Under the pieces are notes generated by a model. It was not told the DNA's origin and did no database searches. It saw nothing but the letters and a program-made list of their open reading frames with translations. From contig JAQFVV010012400.1 of NCBI GenBank assembly GCA_028023455.1, positions 12,345,748-12,409,747 on the forward strand: DNA of 64,000 bases. Reading direction: 5' to 3'. Of this stretch, positions 35,361 to 47,114 are shown piece by piece. Both the position numbers and the translations under genes were made by a program. Origin of the DNA: Epiperipatus broadwayi. Taxonomy: Eukaryota > Onychophora > Udeonychophora > Euonychophora > Peripatidae. How positions within the stretch are numbered: the stretch's first letter is position 1; every line of letters starts with the position of its first letter.

Positions 35361-38300
35361 TATTTATTTTGATTAACTCCATTGAAGTGTAGAAAATGAT
35401 ATATCTTGAACTCTTTCATACTTTGGAAGGTATAAACATTCTACAACAATTTTGTTACATAAACATACATATTTGTATTCAGTATTAAAGCAGTTGATGT
35501 ATAGTCATATCAAGCTTCACCAGCCATAGTAACCTCTTGCAGGGCCTGCAATTCAGACCTCACATATATATCTGCCTTTTATGCACACTGCATGCACGAT
35601 AATCAAAAGAAAAGCTATAAAAATATTTAGTAAAAACAAAACAGTAGTGTACATGATGCATATATATTGTAACCTAGTGTTATTGACACTTGGTTTACTT
35701 GGCATTATTTCTGCAGGAAAACAATGCTATTCTTTAAAGAAATAAAAAGATAAAATAACAATAGTAATAATTGATTAATAAAGTATGCTATTCACTCACT
35801 TTGGCATGTTTTGGGTGAATAACTAATAGATTTAATAACTCAATGTCATTTTTAAAGAGAGAACATGAATAATTTAATTGAGATATTAATAATTAGAGCA
35901 AATTAATATGGTATAAAAGCTAAACAGTAATTGATTTTGGATGGGTAGAGGGGAGAGTGGATGAGTGTCTTATCATAAAGCACAATAACTTCTGGTAATT
36001 TCTTTTTGTAAAAAAAAAAAAAAAAAAAAAAAAGAAATAATGTTTAAAGAATTATACATCACTGATTGTTAATTTAATGTATTTATTATTATTTTTTTAT
36101 ATTGTCAAATTACTTTGGTAATCCAGGTAAATAATACCGAAAACTATATGATTGTAATAAGTTTTTCCTTTCTTTTGTTTATATTATAATCAAATGATTA
36201 TTTTTCTGTAAGAGGTCGCTAAAGTCAAGATCATTTTTTTTGAAAAAAAATATATAGTCTGCTTTTAGTTTTCAAGGAAGGAACAGTGCTGAAATTTGGT
36301 AACTCAATTTTTTTCATTTTATTTTGCAGAAATAAATGTAATCAAAGTAAAATTTTAATAATATGATGTGTGGCTAAAATTTTTTGATAAGACGTCCTGA
36401 TTTCCTGTGCCATCTACCTATTTAAAGACCTTTTATACTTGAAAATTTATTGTCTCACGCTAAAGTTCAAAAATGACAGATGTAACTAAAAGAGTCACGA
36501 AAAATTATATTATATCTAAATTAAGGAAGATAAATGATTTCCAAGTGAGAAATAATTATTTATTAACTTTATGTCATTTATTGATATTTTCTTGGTATAG
36601 AAAAAAAAAAAAATAATAAGTGAAAGAAATATTTTGAAACCAAGGAAAATCAACTAGAAACATTTTCGCGCTCTTTCTCAATATTGTCTGCCTTTACAAG
36701 TAATGTAGTTACATACGTTAAAATATGTTTTATTCACCAAGAATTGTCTGGAAATAATAATAATGATAAATAAGATTAAATTATGCACATGTATATTTTT
36801 TTGGAAAAAAATATAAACTTTCTCAGAGTAAATATAGGAAGAGTTATATAGGGGCATTCTTACGGAGAAGTTACCGTTAAAAAAAATTTATAATTCCTAA
36901 AGTATGAACAAAACCAAATATCTTAGTGACTTAATGATAAAAATAAATGATATATTATATTACACATCAGTTGGATTTATTAAAACTTCCTATACATGTA
37001 AATCAGCTGCAGTTATTATCAGAATAATCTCTCGGAAAAATTGCGCATTTCCATCCATAAGTAAGCTAGCTAATATGAATTGTACGTATCGTCAATAATA
37101 AAAAAAAAAAGAATTGTGTATGTTTATCGTCTATCGTCAACTGTTCGTTATGTTATAATATGTATATTTTATTTTCTATGGATCCCAAAATTGTAGCAGT
37201 TTAATTCAAGTAAGAATTAATCTTCAATTCTGCTATATTTTTCTTTACCTAATTTATTAAACGCACAAAATAAGAGAAAACTTTTATTTAAAGGAAATAA
37301 TACCATGCGTTTATTGTTTTTAAACTTGCTTCGTGAAATACGACTGGATAAAGCTCTTCAATTGCTCAACAGAAAAACATTTTCTAATGAGAGAGTATGC
37401 ACTTGTTAATTAATGATTGTTTAAAACTAAGTTATAAATGATATGTATTTTTTTTGTTATATCACATAGGTTAAAGTCTGTATGGTCAAGTGATATTTAA
37501 TAGCCTTGTAATGACAGAGGTATGTTTTAATATAATTATTATAGGTTAAGTTGATATTTAACACGAAAGAAAAAAATCTATAAAATATGTTTTAATTATT
37601 ACATACAATTGTAGGTAGAAATTTTTGTATGTTAGATACGTAAAAGAAAAATATTTAGATATTTAAGGGGTAAAATAAATATTGAAAATTATCAGAAGTA
37701 ACAAAAAAAAAAAAATGCTATAACAAAATATTTCTTGTTAAAGTTTTGAAACGAATTTATACTGTATTAATTGAGGAATTTATTCCTAATTATTCTTAAA
37801 TAACACATCCACTTTATTTAGTTTAAGATAGTATGCTACCAACTATTTTGAATGTTCCTTTATTAAAATTAAAATTATTATACTTTTATTCTATGATGTC
37901 CATTGATTTCAGATGTTGATCAAAGTATACACGGTAACATAAGTTTATTATAATCAGTGTATTTACTTATCCTGCCCAGATATAGCATTGGTATATGCTT
38001 AATATTCGCATAGGTAATAATTATAATGTATTTATTTTGTGGGATGAAAAATGATCTCCCCAAAAGCTTTGTTTTCCATGAGAGGAAGATTTTAAATATA
38101 ATGTTCGGGTATGTTTATAGCCCAAGTGATCGATTCTCATAGATAGGACGATCAAGAATTTATCTAGCATTTAGTATGCTTCATTCGTTTAAATCCCAGG
38201 AGAGGATTGTATTTGGTGTGTGTTCGTTGTATGCCCAAGTAAGAGGCAAGAAACCACCAAAAATATTTTAATGTAGTAGATTACTCTACAGACCTTCGTG

Positions 38301-40345
38301 GTTATTCCATATTCCTCATGTGAAAATAAAGATAGCTCCACCATGGAAGGTGTTGATTATTGTGCTTAATTTTGAAAGTTCGGGCAAGATAAAGGTTATA
38401 TTGGAGGTGTTAGTTCCTCAAGATCCACTTTAGTATAAATAGTGCGTTAGTAACTAAGATCAATATCTGTATTGTGCTGCTAAATATTGCTAGTATTTGA
38501 CAAGTAAATCAATGGAGAAAGTAATTAAAATTGCGTAATTTAAAACGTTTATTTACTGAAGGAATATTCAAATGCAATATTTAATTCTGGTTAGTAATTA
38601 AATAATACTCATATTTAAAATTATACGTATGAATAAAATTTGTATCATAACTTAAGTTAGCATTAAGTTAAATGTAAGATGGTAAGTGTAACTTCTGATA
38701 ACTGGCCTATAATTAGAATAGGTTATCCCATTAAAGACCATAAATAAAGTAAATGTATTAGAAATAAATTTAATATTTTGCGTATTGCATATGATTGGAT
38801 TAATCATAAAAAAAAAAAAAAAATAGTTAGTCAATAATTTTGAATAAAAGCTTCTACAAGGTTACCAAAATTTAATAAACAATGTATTGGTAATGAAATG
38901 TACTTTTAGTTAATCAATCCATATGATTGCATACAGGAGAAGTAGTAACCTCTAGTCCATAACCAAAAGAGTATACAGATTAATGTCAGTTATATTTTAT
39001 ATTTTGTATTACTATGGGATTATTGAATAAATGTTCATATATTTTTTTTGTGATAATAATAAATTATAGTCTTGTTAAAATTTGTTGTAGATTCATTTTT
39101 TTATTGTTTTTATATGCTAAATATAAGTGTTTGCACAATATTTGCAAAACCTTTTCTTGAGTCCGAAATCATTCCAAATTCTTAAAAACTTAATATACCA
39201 GATAAATAAAGTTAAGCAGATCGGAATATGTCATTATATTTTAGTTTAATGATAATTATTTATGGAGTTGAAAACTTAAGACTAAATTTATTCCCAAACC
39301 ATTAACTTTGGTTGCACATTATTCCATTCCCATTTAGTTAAATTGTCTAAGTAATAAATCTTAGTTATATTATTGTGTTGTCATGGATGATGGAAGGACA
39401 CAAAAAGCACCCTTGTCTTTTTATTATTCTGACTGAGATTCTGGAAAAAAAAGGCTGTGTTATTCAAAATTATACGTCATTATTGAATAGAATTATCATC
39501 TCTTTAAATAATATAGCAGTTGATATGAGAGATGAAGACACATTGAATTTAAGTAAAATAAATGTTTCCTATAGCCGACCAGAATGCCAGTCATATGCGA
39601 CAACACAATACCGCTGAGCATTTCCTTACATGAAACAAAGAACCCTGAGATTAATATTATTATAATTATTCTTTAAATTAATAAGTGATCAATTATTGTT
39701 GTTATTACAATCGTGGCATGGCTTAAGAGAATTGAATGTACAATTGTATTATATGAAAAGTATTTTAGATCATATTGGAAAATTAATGGATATGTTGTTT
39801 TTATTTTTTGGGTTGCCTTAAAAACAACCTGAAAAATTGGTGTCAACAAGTGCAGACAAAATAACCTAATACAGCTCAGAGTATGATTAGTGCATAAGTG
39901 TAAACAAATAAATAAATATTTACAGCTAAAAGAGAATATATTTACTGGGTGCATATAGGATAACTAATATAAAATTATTAGGTTAGAATATATATATATA
40001 TGAATGAAGCAACGATTTAGTAATATTTATTGCTGAAAATTATATTATTTTTATGTATTTTAATTGTATTTGGAATTAAAAAGGTTCGACATATTTTAGA
40101 ATAATTGCTGAATGTAAGTAATCTATTCTCTTTATCTAAGATTATTTCTTGCTAATTAAAAGTCAAAATTTTAATTAAAACTATAATGAATCCTTTTGTT
40201 AATTTTTAGTAATTCTATACAAAATCTAAAATATCTTAAGATATTTTGAACCTTATCCTTAAAAGTTTTTTACTAATTAGAATTAAGATTACAGGGATAG
40301 CTGCGGGCAAGTGAAATCACATTTCTGGGGGGGGGGGGGATAAAA
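35361..40345. other. non-coding stretch, somewhat richer in CpG at 36.6-38.4 kb
   Basis: No supported gene. It contains a run of 24 A (36010-36033), other A runs at 38.81 kb, and a TATA-like agtataaatagtgcg at about 38.43 kb after a CpG-containing segment (38.10-38.42 kb). Short open frames of 60-93 codons show no recognisable motif. Confidence 0.45.
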
Positions 40346-40490
40346 ATGTATAAAAGAGCCCATAGAACAAAAGTCATTCAATAAATAAATTTTCAAAGAA
40401 AGTGATTCAAGAAGTGATTCAGTAAGTAAAGTTTCAAAGAAAGTGATTCAAGAAGGGATTCAGTAAGTAATTTTTCAAAGAAAGTGGTTT
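40327..40490 (+). promoter_or_regulatory. TATA box with downstream 41-bp tandem repeats
   Basis: TATAAAAG at 40349-40356 follows a run of 13 G. Downstream, tttcaaagaaagtg repeats at 40391, 40432 and 40473 with a period of 41 bp and includes gattcaagaag(t/g)gattcagtaagt. The layout resembles a core promoter or an LTR R region with 5' UTR repeats. Confidence 0.4.
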
Positions 40491-40581
40491 TAGAGATCAT
40501 TAAATTTTAAGAAGTTAACACAAAATCAGCGCTATGAACTTCAGATAGAGGGAATCAAGAACCTTTCTCTCCTTTTCTCAG

Positions 40582-40677
40582 ATTGTATGCCTGCTGCCTG
40601 TTTGAAGGACCAAGCGTTCTAGATGAATACCTGAGTGCCATCCCTGACTGCCGCCTGCTATGCTGTGCTTCCCTGAG
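40582..40677 (+). other. candidate internal exon (96 nt)
   Basis: Preceded by a strong acceptor (pyrimidine tract tttctctccttttctcag ending at 40581) and followed by a donor (gag|gtaacc). The interval is about half G+C, far above its surroundings, and has one fully open frame (Cys-rich: LYACCLFEGPSV...). It lies 230 bp downstream of the TATA box. Product unknown; an LTR region is an alternative. Confidence 0.3.
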
Positions 40678-40689
40678 GTAACCTCACTT

Positions 40690-42375
40690 ACTGAAGAGCT
40701 GCTTTAAATGTATATATGTAATGAAACTGTGATTTCCTTAATGTATGTGTATAATTACTGTTAATTATGCTCTTGAACTCTATTTGTAATCCCTACTATT
40801 ATAGTGTAATTTTAATTTACCTTTCATGCTTAAATTGTTGTATATAACTTTGTGCTGCTCCATTAGATATTTTAACTTATTCATTTTATGTATGTAGACA
40901 ATTTATTCTTTTTAATTAATATGCCAATATCATTCAACCTCATGAGCTTAATGAGTTATTTTATTTGTTTAATGGGGACAGAAGCATGGGCTTCATCTAA
41001 AATTTATTAGTAAAGTTTTATTCATTTTAACAGAAATTGCTCACTAGGTTGGTTTTTTTATTTAAATCTTTTATTCTCATTTTCTTATCTAAAATATGTT
41101 ATTGTGGATGCATGCTACTACTTTATTATTTGAATTTATTCCTAAATTGTCATTTAAAAGATCATGAACTTTAATATTATTATCATCCTGACTTGCTATT
41201 TGCCCAGAAAGTTAGTTCTATTACTAAAACCATTGATGGGAGTTGAATTTTAAAATAATTTTATTAGTTTACATGAATAATTAAAAGAGTTATTATCAGT
41301 TATAATTTGATTAATGATATCTTATTTAAACATATCATTGCCCAGAAGTCAAACCATTTTCAGGCTTTAGAATATAACATATTATATTTATTGCTTAGGT
41401 ACAGTGCTGCTGGCATACCTTTTCTATGTTATGGTACTTACATATATATTTGTTTTATTGCTTTGTCATTGGGGACTTCAGAAGTTTGAAGCTCCCTATC
41501 CTACTTTCTTAAATCGCTTGTAATCAGAAGTATATGCTACTGTCAGTGGAATGCGAAGTATAGGATTTTGATTGTGCTGCAGAAGTCCATACAGCTGGTT
41601 CCGGGTATTGGAACCCAATCTCTCCATTCAATATCATTCTGCCAAAATGCACAGATATACCAACCCTGATTCATTATCAAATATGTTAAAATGATGAAGT
41701 ATTCCAATTACCATAAGATCCGTATTTCCCTAATGACATGCTAGTATTATTATTGTTTTATTAAATTGATTTATGCCTATTTGACCTTTCATTAGTCACA
41801 ATGAGGTGTTGAAGACAATGACTCACTCATGAAATAGGCCAACATGCTAATTAGTCAGTATGCTGTTTTTAAACTGCCTTCTTATAAAATACTAATCAAT
41901 TCCAGTAGATATAAATCAATACATATTCTCTGTAAAACCTTAATGATTATATACCTTATCTCTTCCTGTCAATGAATGCATTTTGTTTCTTGTATATTTA
42001 TTCTAAAGATGGTATTTCCAAACAATGCCTGTCAAACATATGTAATGATTTTAAGATTGTATAAATCATTGAGACCATATATTTACATTTATTTGTCAAA
42101 ATGACTAGTGCTAAATTATCAAGCATCTTTCTGTAATCTGAATCTGTTCTGATCTTGTAGATTGTTTTATGCATCCACATTATGTTTGTAAATATTTGTA
42201 AATTGGCATGTTCAACTCCGTACAAGTTACAACTCATTCAGTAAAATTTATGTCCAATGAATAATTAACATAAAGGGGATTATATACAACAATTCCCAAA
42301 ATTTTGTAAATAGTTAATGTTATACCAAGCGTGAAATTTATTTGTGTATATATATATATATGTGTTCTCCTAATA
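40690..42375. other. non-coding AT-rich stretch
   Basis: No gene recognised. A slightly GC-richer part at 41.48-41.67 kb contains ggttccgggtattggaaccc, a small hairpin without tRNA context. Confidence 0.5.
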
Positions 42376-42379
42376 TTTT

Positions 42380-42960
42380 ATTAACGCTTAGCCTGTCTTT
42401 GACGCGACCTCTCGTAAGCAGTTGACGTCACTCTAACTCAGCCGATTCTTATGCTAAAAAATTCGTTCGATATGTTTTAAAGAGACATCCATGCAATCAA
42501 CAGAAGAGACACGTGCTTCGACATCTCGAAAAAATGGGCTACGTAACAGTAACTCATTTGAATATTCTCATTTACATATATTAAGTACATTTTCACAAAG
42601 GCTATGAGTATGAGGCACGGTTCCTCGAAAACGTTCAGCCAAATTTATTATTAACTATATATTTTTTCTCTAATAATTTACAATTAAGTATTTTTATTAT
42701 TACAAATAAGGAGAAATTAAAACCACATTTAAAGAGATTTTTAAAAGTTCTGTACGATGGTGACCTCTTCCGACTTATTTTACGAGTAAAAAATAAAAAA
42801 AAAACGCATTTAAACCTAAAAAAAGAAAGAACATTATTTGTGATTGGTTCTTAGCAAGCTCTCAGCCGAAAAAGACATTCTGATTGGCTGGAAAGAACAA
42901 AGAAACTGCCTGATCAAAGAAAATAAAGAAAAACGCTGAGATTTTCATTTCGAATACGAT
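42380..42960. promoter_or_regulatory. CpG-retaining promoter-like patch
   Basis: CpG dinucleotides are dense here compared with the window at large (gacgcgacc, ctcgtaag, ttcgttcgat, catctcg, ggcacggttcctcgaaaacg). It contains a full CRE palindrome TGACGTCA (42423-42430), a CACGTG E-box (42510-42515) and two ATTGG (reverse CCAAT) boxes at 42843-42847 and 42883-42887, 40 bp apart. Such a mix is typical of an unmethylated, possibly bidirectional, housekeeping promoter. No neighbouring coding exon is visible. Confidence 0.4.
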
Positions 42961-43944
42961 TTAAATTATATTTATGGAAATTAAAAAGTATTTTCAGAGA
43001 GAATAATAAAAAAACAAAATTATTTTCGAAAAATATTGAAGATTTTAGTACAAATATTGAAGATGTAGTAAAAAGAAATATTTACTTTTCTATAACGTAA
43101 AAGTCGATCTTTTTGTTTATATTATAGCTTTTATGTTGCTGAAATTGAATATTTTAGAATAAATAAATAGCAATTTATTTTTGAAAGAACTTTCGTTCTC
43201 TTCATAACCTGAAAAATTAATAATATACTTTTTATAAACGTATCTGAGTTGAATTTAATATTATAGACGAATATGTTTTAACAATAGGCTTTGTCTTCAG
43301 TTTGTGAGTTGGCCAATTAAAAGATTTGATTTTTACCTCATACAACCAATGATTTAATTAGCGGTTAAAAGGTTAAATGTAAATAATATGTAAATACTGG
43401 TTTCTGAATTATTTTCTTTTAATTAATAACTATAATTAATAAAATAATTGTAATAACTGTAATTCCTGGGCTACTTTTTACCATAATCATCATTCTTTTG
43501 ATCTTATGCTCTACTGCTATATTTCTGGGTATGGAATTAAAATAATTATGCTGTATCATTGGGACTGTTGTTCATAGGGTCAGAGATTCAAAGAATAGAC
43601 AAATAGATTAGAATCCAGTGTTACTCCTGAACTGTGTATCTTGAGCATGATCGAATTCAAAATACTTTTGATTGGATTTTTAAGTCTTGTTGAGTGAGCA
43701 GACTTTCGACTGGTACAGTATTCCATGAATGGAAATTGGTGTGCTATCACCTATTTAAATATGAAGTTAATGTCAATTGAAAACATTGCTTAAAGCATAA
43801 TCAGATTATTATATTTTAAATGTTTATTTGCCATATAAATATTTTGGATTTAATTTATATCAATTTGTTAATAAATTTTGAATTAATTTAAAACAAATAA
43901 ACTTGCTCGATTGTCATTCAAATCTTATAATATAAATTTATTGG
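42961..43944. other. non-coding, includes the second copy of a dispersed repeat
   Basis: 43.50-43.75 kb is the diverged partner of 5.10-5.32 kb. Nothing else recognised. Confidence 0.4.
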
Positions 43945-44644
43945 TTAATCGGTACTCATCTTATAGCTAAAGACACCGTTCTATGGCGCGGTTTTCATGC
44001 TAAAACACATAAAAATGCTGTTTCCGTGGCTGACAAGTTCGAACCCGCGTTTTCTATAATACAACTTTTTTGTTGTGCTACAGGATGCAGGCCACTATGT
44101 CGCGTCGCAGTACAGCATGTATGTTGCTAAGCAGCAATTACATTTTCCGAATTCGCAGTTATAAAATAATTACGGCTTGATGAGAGTTTGTATTTGAATT
44201 GTGTTGAAATGTTGTTTTCATTGGATTTTTTTATTATTTTAAACTATTGAAATGTTCAGATTTTTTAAAACAATAATTATAAGACTTTTTACAACGTACT
44301 GTATTGAACTTTTATTTGGGTAAATGTTAAATATCTATGTTTTTATTGAGTTGCAATTAGGTAACATGTCAAGTAACGTACTGTTAGTAACATTCCATGA
44401 GACGAAGATTCTACCATCTGTATATTTTTGAAGTAAAAAAGAGCGGTACGAAAAAATATCCAATGAGAAAAGTCCAAATATACAGGTTTTTTTGTAAATT
44501 TAATAAAAAGAAAATATTATAAACATGTTTAATAAGTAAAGAAGACATTTGTATGTGTTTGTTGTTGTTTAAAAAAGTTTGAGTTTCTTTCTTCTGTCCG
44601 AGTACGCTTACGATTTTGAATTTTTTTATTTTAGCATTACAAAC

Positions 44645-44686
44645 ACTAACCCTAAACCTAACCCTAAACTAACTCTAAATCTAACT
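44645..44686. repeat. interstitial telomere-like CCCTAA tract
   Basis: Imperfect hexamer/heptamer series (aaccctaaacctaaccctaa and following), i.e. TTAGGG on the other strand, lying inside the piggyBac-like MITE. Confidence 0.7.
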
Positions 44687-44734
44687 GTAACAACTTTTAC
44701 TTTTATTACAATTATTTTTTAGTTAAACAACAAC

Positions 44735-44910
44735 AAAAAAAAAAATATCCGATAGAAAATTGATAAAAAAAAAGTCGTAACACAAGTAAAAAAATATCCG
44801 AGAGAAAATTGATAAAAAAAAGTCGTAACACAAGTAAAAAAATATCCGATAGAAAATGTATAAAAAAAAAGCCGTAACACAATTAAAAAAATATACGATA
44901 GAAAAACACG
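44735..44910. repeat. 48-49-bp tandem repeat, about 3.5 units
   Basis: Units contain aaaaaatatccgatagaaaa and gtcgtaacacaa, starting at about 44746, 44795, 44843 and 44892. The minus-strand open frame over them (FFTCVTTFF repeated) is a by-product. Confidence 0.9.
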
Positions 44911-45984
44911 AATCAAATTTTAATTTGTTGATTTTATTTTACATTTATTATTATCATTTAAATTGTATACGTTAATAAAAAATAATATTTATAAAAGACG
45001 ATTTTGTTTTGTTTTTATTTTCGCATTACAAAAAAGCAAAGGAAAATTATTAAAATCAACGGCCCGTGAATGTTCATATTTTATAGTTTTAGCATGAAAA
45101 CGGCGCTATCCAATGGGATCTTTATAATACAAGCACCGGTTAATCATATTTGGATAAGATAATATTTACTAATTGATCATTCCTCATAATTGATCATTCC
45201 TCATAATTAATAAGCAGTTATGAAAATAATTCAGTAATCAAAAGTACAGGAAGGGTAAGAAATCTTTATTATATATACTTATTATCCAATAAGGTATAGA
45301 TTTTGTCTAGCAATAAATTAAGTTATTTAACATTTTTAAATATTTAAATATGCATTTTATAAAGATGGGTCATAAAAGTAAAAAAAGAGAATATTAGATT
45401 AAGTTATGCAAGTAGTAGAAGAGACAGAAAAATAAGGGAGACAATTTTAATAAAGATAAAACTAAATATTTATAGAGAAGGGGGTTTAAAAACAATCTTA
45501 GTATAAAAAAATAAATATAAAAAAGGGAAAAAATAAAAAGTGAAAACTAATAAAAAATAAAATAAGTAGTTTGTATAATAGAGGGAGTGTATATAAATAT
45601 AAAAAAGGGAAAAAAAGTAGAAAAGATGATGGGATAGAGAAAATAGTGAAGAGAGAAAAAGTAAAGAATAAGGTAAGAAATAAAAATACATATAAAAGTA
45701 ATTTTATAAAAATTAAGTAAATGAAAGAAGCAGGAATAAAATATAGATACAAAAGGAATTAAAGATAATAAAAAATTAAGATACGTATAAATAAGTGAAA
45801 TGAAAAATAAGATTAAATATATGAATATAGTAATATAAGAAAGATATCATAAATATTACATTGAATTTTTAAAATTATGGCAAAGGTAAAAGGTGAATAA
45901 ATATAAATATGATATATATAAAAAAAATAAAGGATAAAATAGAATTAAAAAGTTAAAAGTTATAGAATAGTAAGTTTAATGAAT

Positions 45985-46122
45985 AAAGTGTTAGGTAATT
46001 AAGTTGATAAAATTGTAAGATTATAATAGATATATGTATGAAATATGGTTGTAAAAGTGTTAGGTAATTAAGTTGATAAAATTGTAAGATTATAATAGAT
46101 ATATGTATGAAATATGGTTGTA
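45985..46122. repeat. 69-bp exact tandem duplication
   Basis: Unit aaagtgttaggtaattaag... begins at 45985 and at 46054, apparently identical to the end of ggttgta. Confidence 0.95.
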
Positions 46123-46149
46123 TTGATATAATGTTTAAATTTTGTAGAT

Positions 46150-46180
46150 CTGATGAAGACTGCTAGGAACAGTCAAAATT
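46150..46180 (+). ncRNA. hammerhead-like core of a Penelope-type tail (decayed)
   Basis: CTGATGA (46150-46156) is followed by a 5-bp stem GACTG-CTAGGAA-CAGTC and then AAAA, where GAAA is expected. One base change (CGAAA to CAAAA, a CpG decay) would explain the loss. No convincing stem I partner was found. Confidence 0.35.
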
Positions 46181-46264
46181 GTGAAGAATTGTAATGGTAT
46201 ACATATGCCATTACATTATTTTCAAATTAAAATAAAAAGAAATTGATTTACTAAAAACAACAGA

Positions 46265-47110
46265 AAATTAAAATACTTATTTAACATATATTATTGCACA
46301 GATGGAAAATGGTATAACTATTTTTTAAAAAAAGTAAAGATCTAAAGATTAGTACTTTTAGTAAGTTATATAAAAGAAAATAGAAATAAGTGTTAATTAA
46401 TTTCTAATTTAAAAATCATGTTTAATCTTAGCAAATGATTGTTTTATTAATTAAATGTAAAGCAAGCTAGCCCTTGGGCACTTAAATAATTGAAAGGTCA
46501 GATAAGAGATAAAAAAATTAAAGATTGTGATGCAGAATGACCAATGTGAACACCATACCATGCACAGGCCAGAAAAACATCCAGATCTTAAGAACAAATA
46601 ACATCATGTTCGATGGATCCGTAAAATTTGTGATAAAACTATAAAAAGAAAATTGAATTCATTAGTTGTTGTTTTAATCTGACTATTAATGTTGCAGCTG
46701 TATTGCAGACTTTGTGATGTAGGAGTCTTGCAATAAAATTAGTTTCCTTTGCATGCACCAGCTGAGGCCTCCTGATGATAGTTCCTGGCCAAATGAATGG
46801 CTTGTAGCAGTTGTGTCTCATAAGAAACTTTAGCAAATAATATGATCAATGAGGGATTTCATAATTCTAGAGGAATGACAAAGATCTTTCATGGAAAGTA
46901 TGAACTTTTATCAGTGGAAATTTTTAAAAAAAATATATCTCTTCCCTAAATAGTCAATCCATAAGAACATATAACTTTTAAATGAACTCTTATCTGACTA
47001 TAAAAAGAATTCTAAATCAGTTAATAATTTATTTATTTTTTATGTATAAATTTGCAAATTAATCATTTTCATTTGTTTTTTTATTATTATGTGTGAATAA
47101 TTATTAAATT
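46265..47110. other. non-coding stretch
   Basis: No gene. A GC-richer piece at 46.66-46.83 kb has no reading frame of note. Confidence 0.45.
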
Positions 47111-47114
47111 TAAT

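Larger units (their letters stand above)
43949..45139. mobile_element. piggyBac-like MITE (TTAA target)
   Basis: TTAA lies directly outside both ends (43945-43948 and 45140-45143). The inward ends read TCGGTACTCATCTTATA and CCGGTGCTTGTATTATAAAG, and the similarity continues to GCGC(G/C)GTTTTCATGCTAAAAC, about 65 bp of imperfect inverted repeat. TTAA duplication with a CC(G)-type start fits the piggyBac superfamily. It is 1191 bp with no ORF, so non-autonomous. The CpG content is higher than the surroundings, hinting at recent arrival. Internal 48-49-bp repeats and a telomere-like tract are listed separately. Confidence 0.82.
45360..46260 (+). mobile_element. purine-rich element remnant with Penelope-like tail
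   Basis: A strongly A/G-biased strand from 45.36 to 46.0 kb is followed by a 69-bp tandem duplication, then a hairpin tail (46150-46178) and an aattaaaataaaaag end. The tail motif is like that after the GIY-YIG remnant at 18.4-18.9 kb. No RT or endonuclease motif remains. Assignment rests on the tail only. Confidence 0.35.

Noticed and set aside
41590-41625. Small hairpin ggttcc...ggaacc
   Set aside because: Six-base stem without tRNA or snRNA context.
44020-44060. tRNA B-box-like string (gttcgaaccc)
   Set aside because: No cloverleaf can be drawn. It lies in the subterminal region of the piggyBac-like MITE.
44719-44916. 65-codon minus-strand ORF with repeated FFTCVTTFF segments
   Set aside because: Direct translation of the 48-49-bp tandem repeat; repetition keeps the frame open.
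45470-45752. Overlapping Phe/Tyr/Leu-rich minus-strand ORFs
   Set aside because: Products of a purine-biased (A/G-rich) strand read in antisense; no motif.
46760-46800. CTGATGA string at about 46.77 kb
   Set aside because: No GAAA box or stems at hammerhead spacing.
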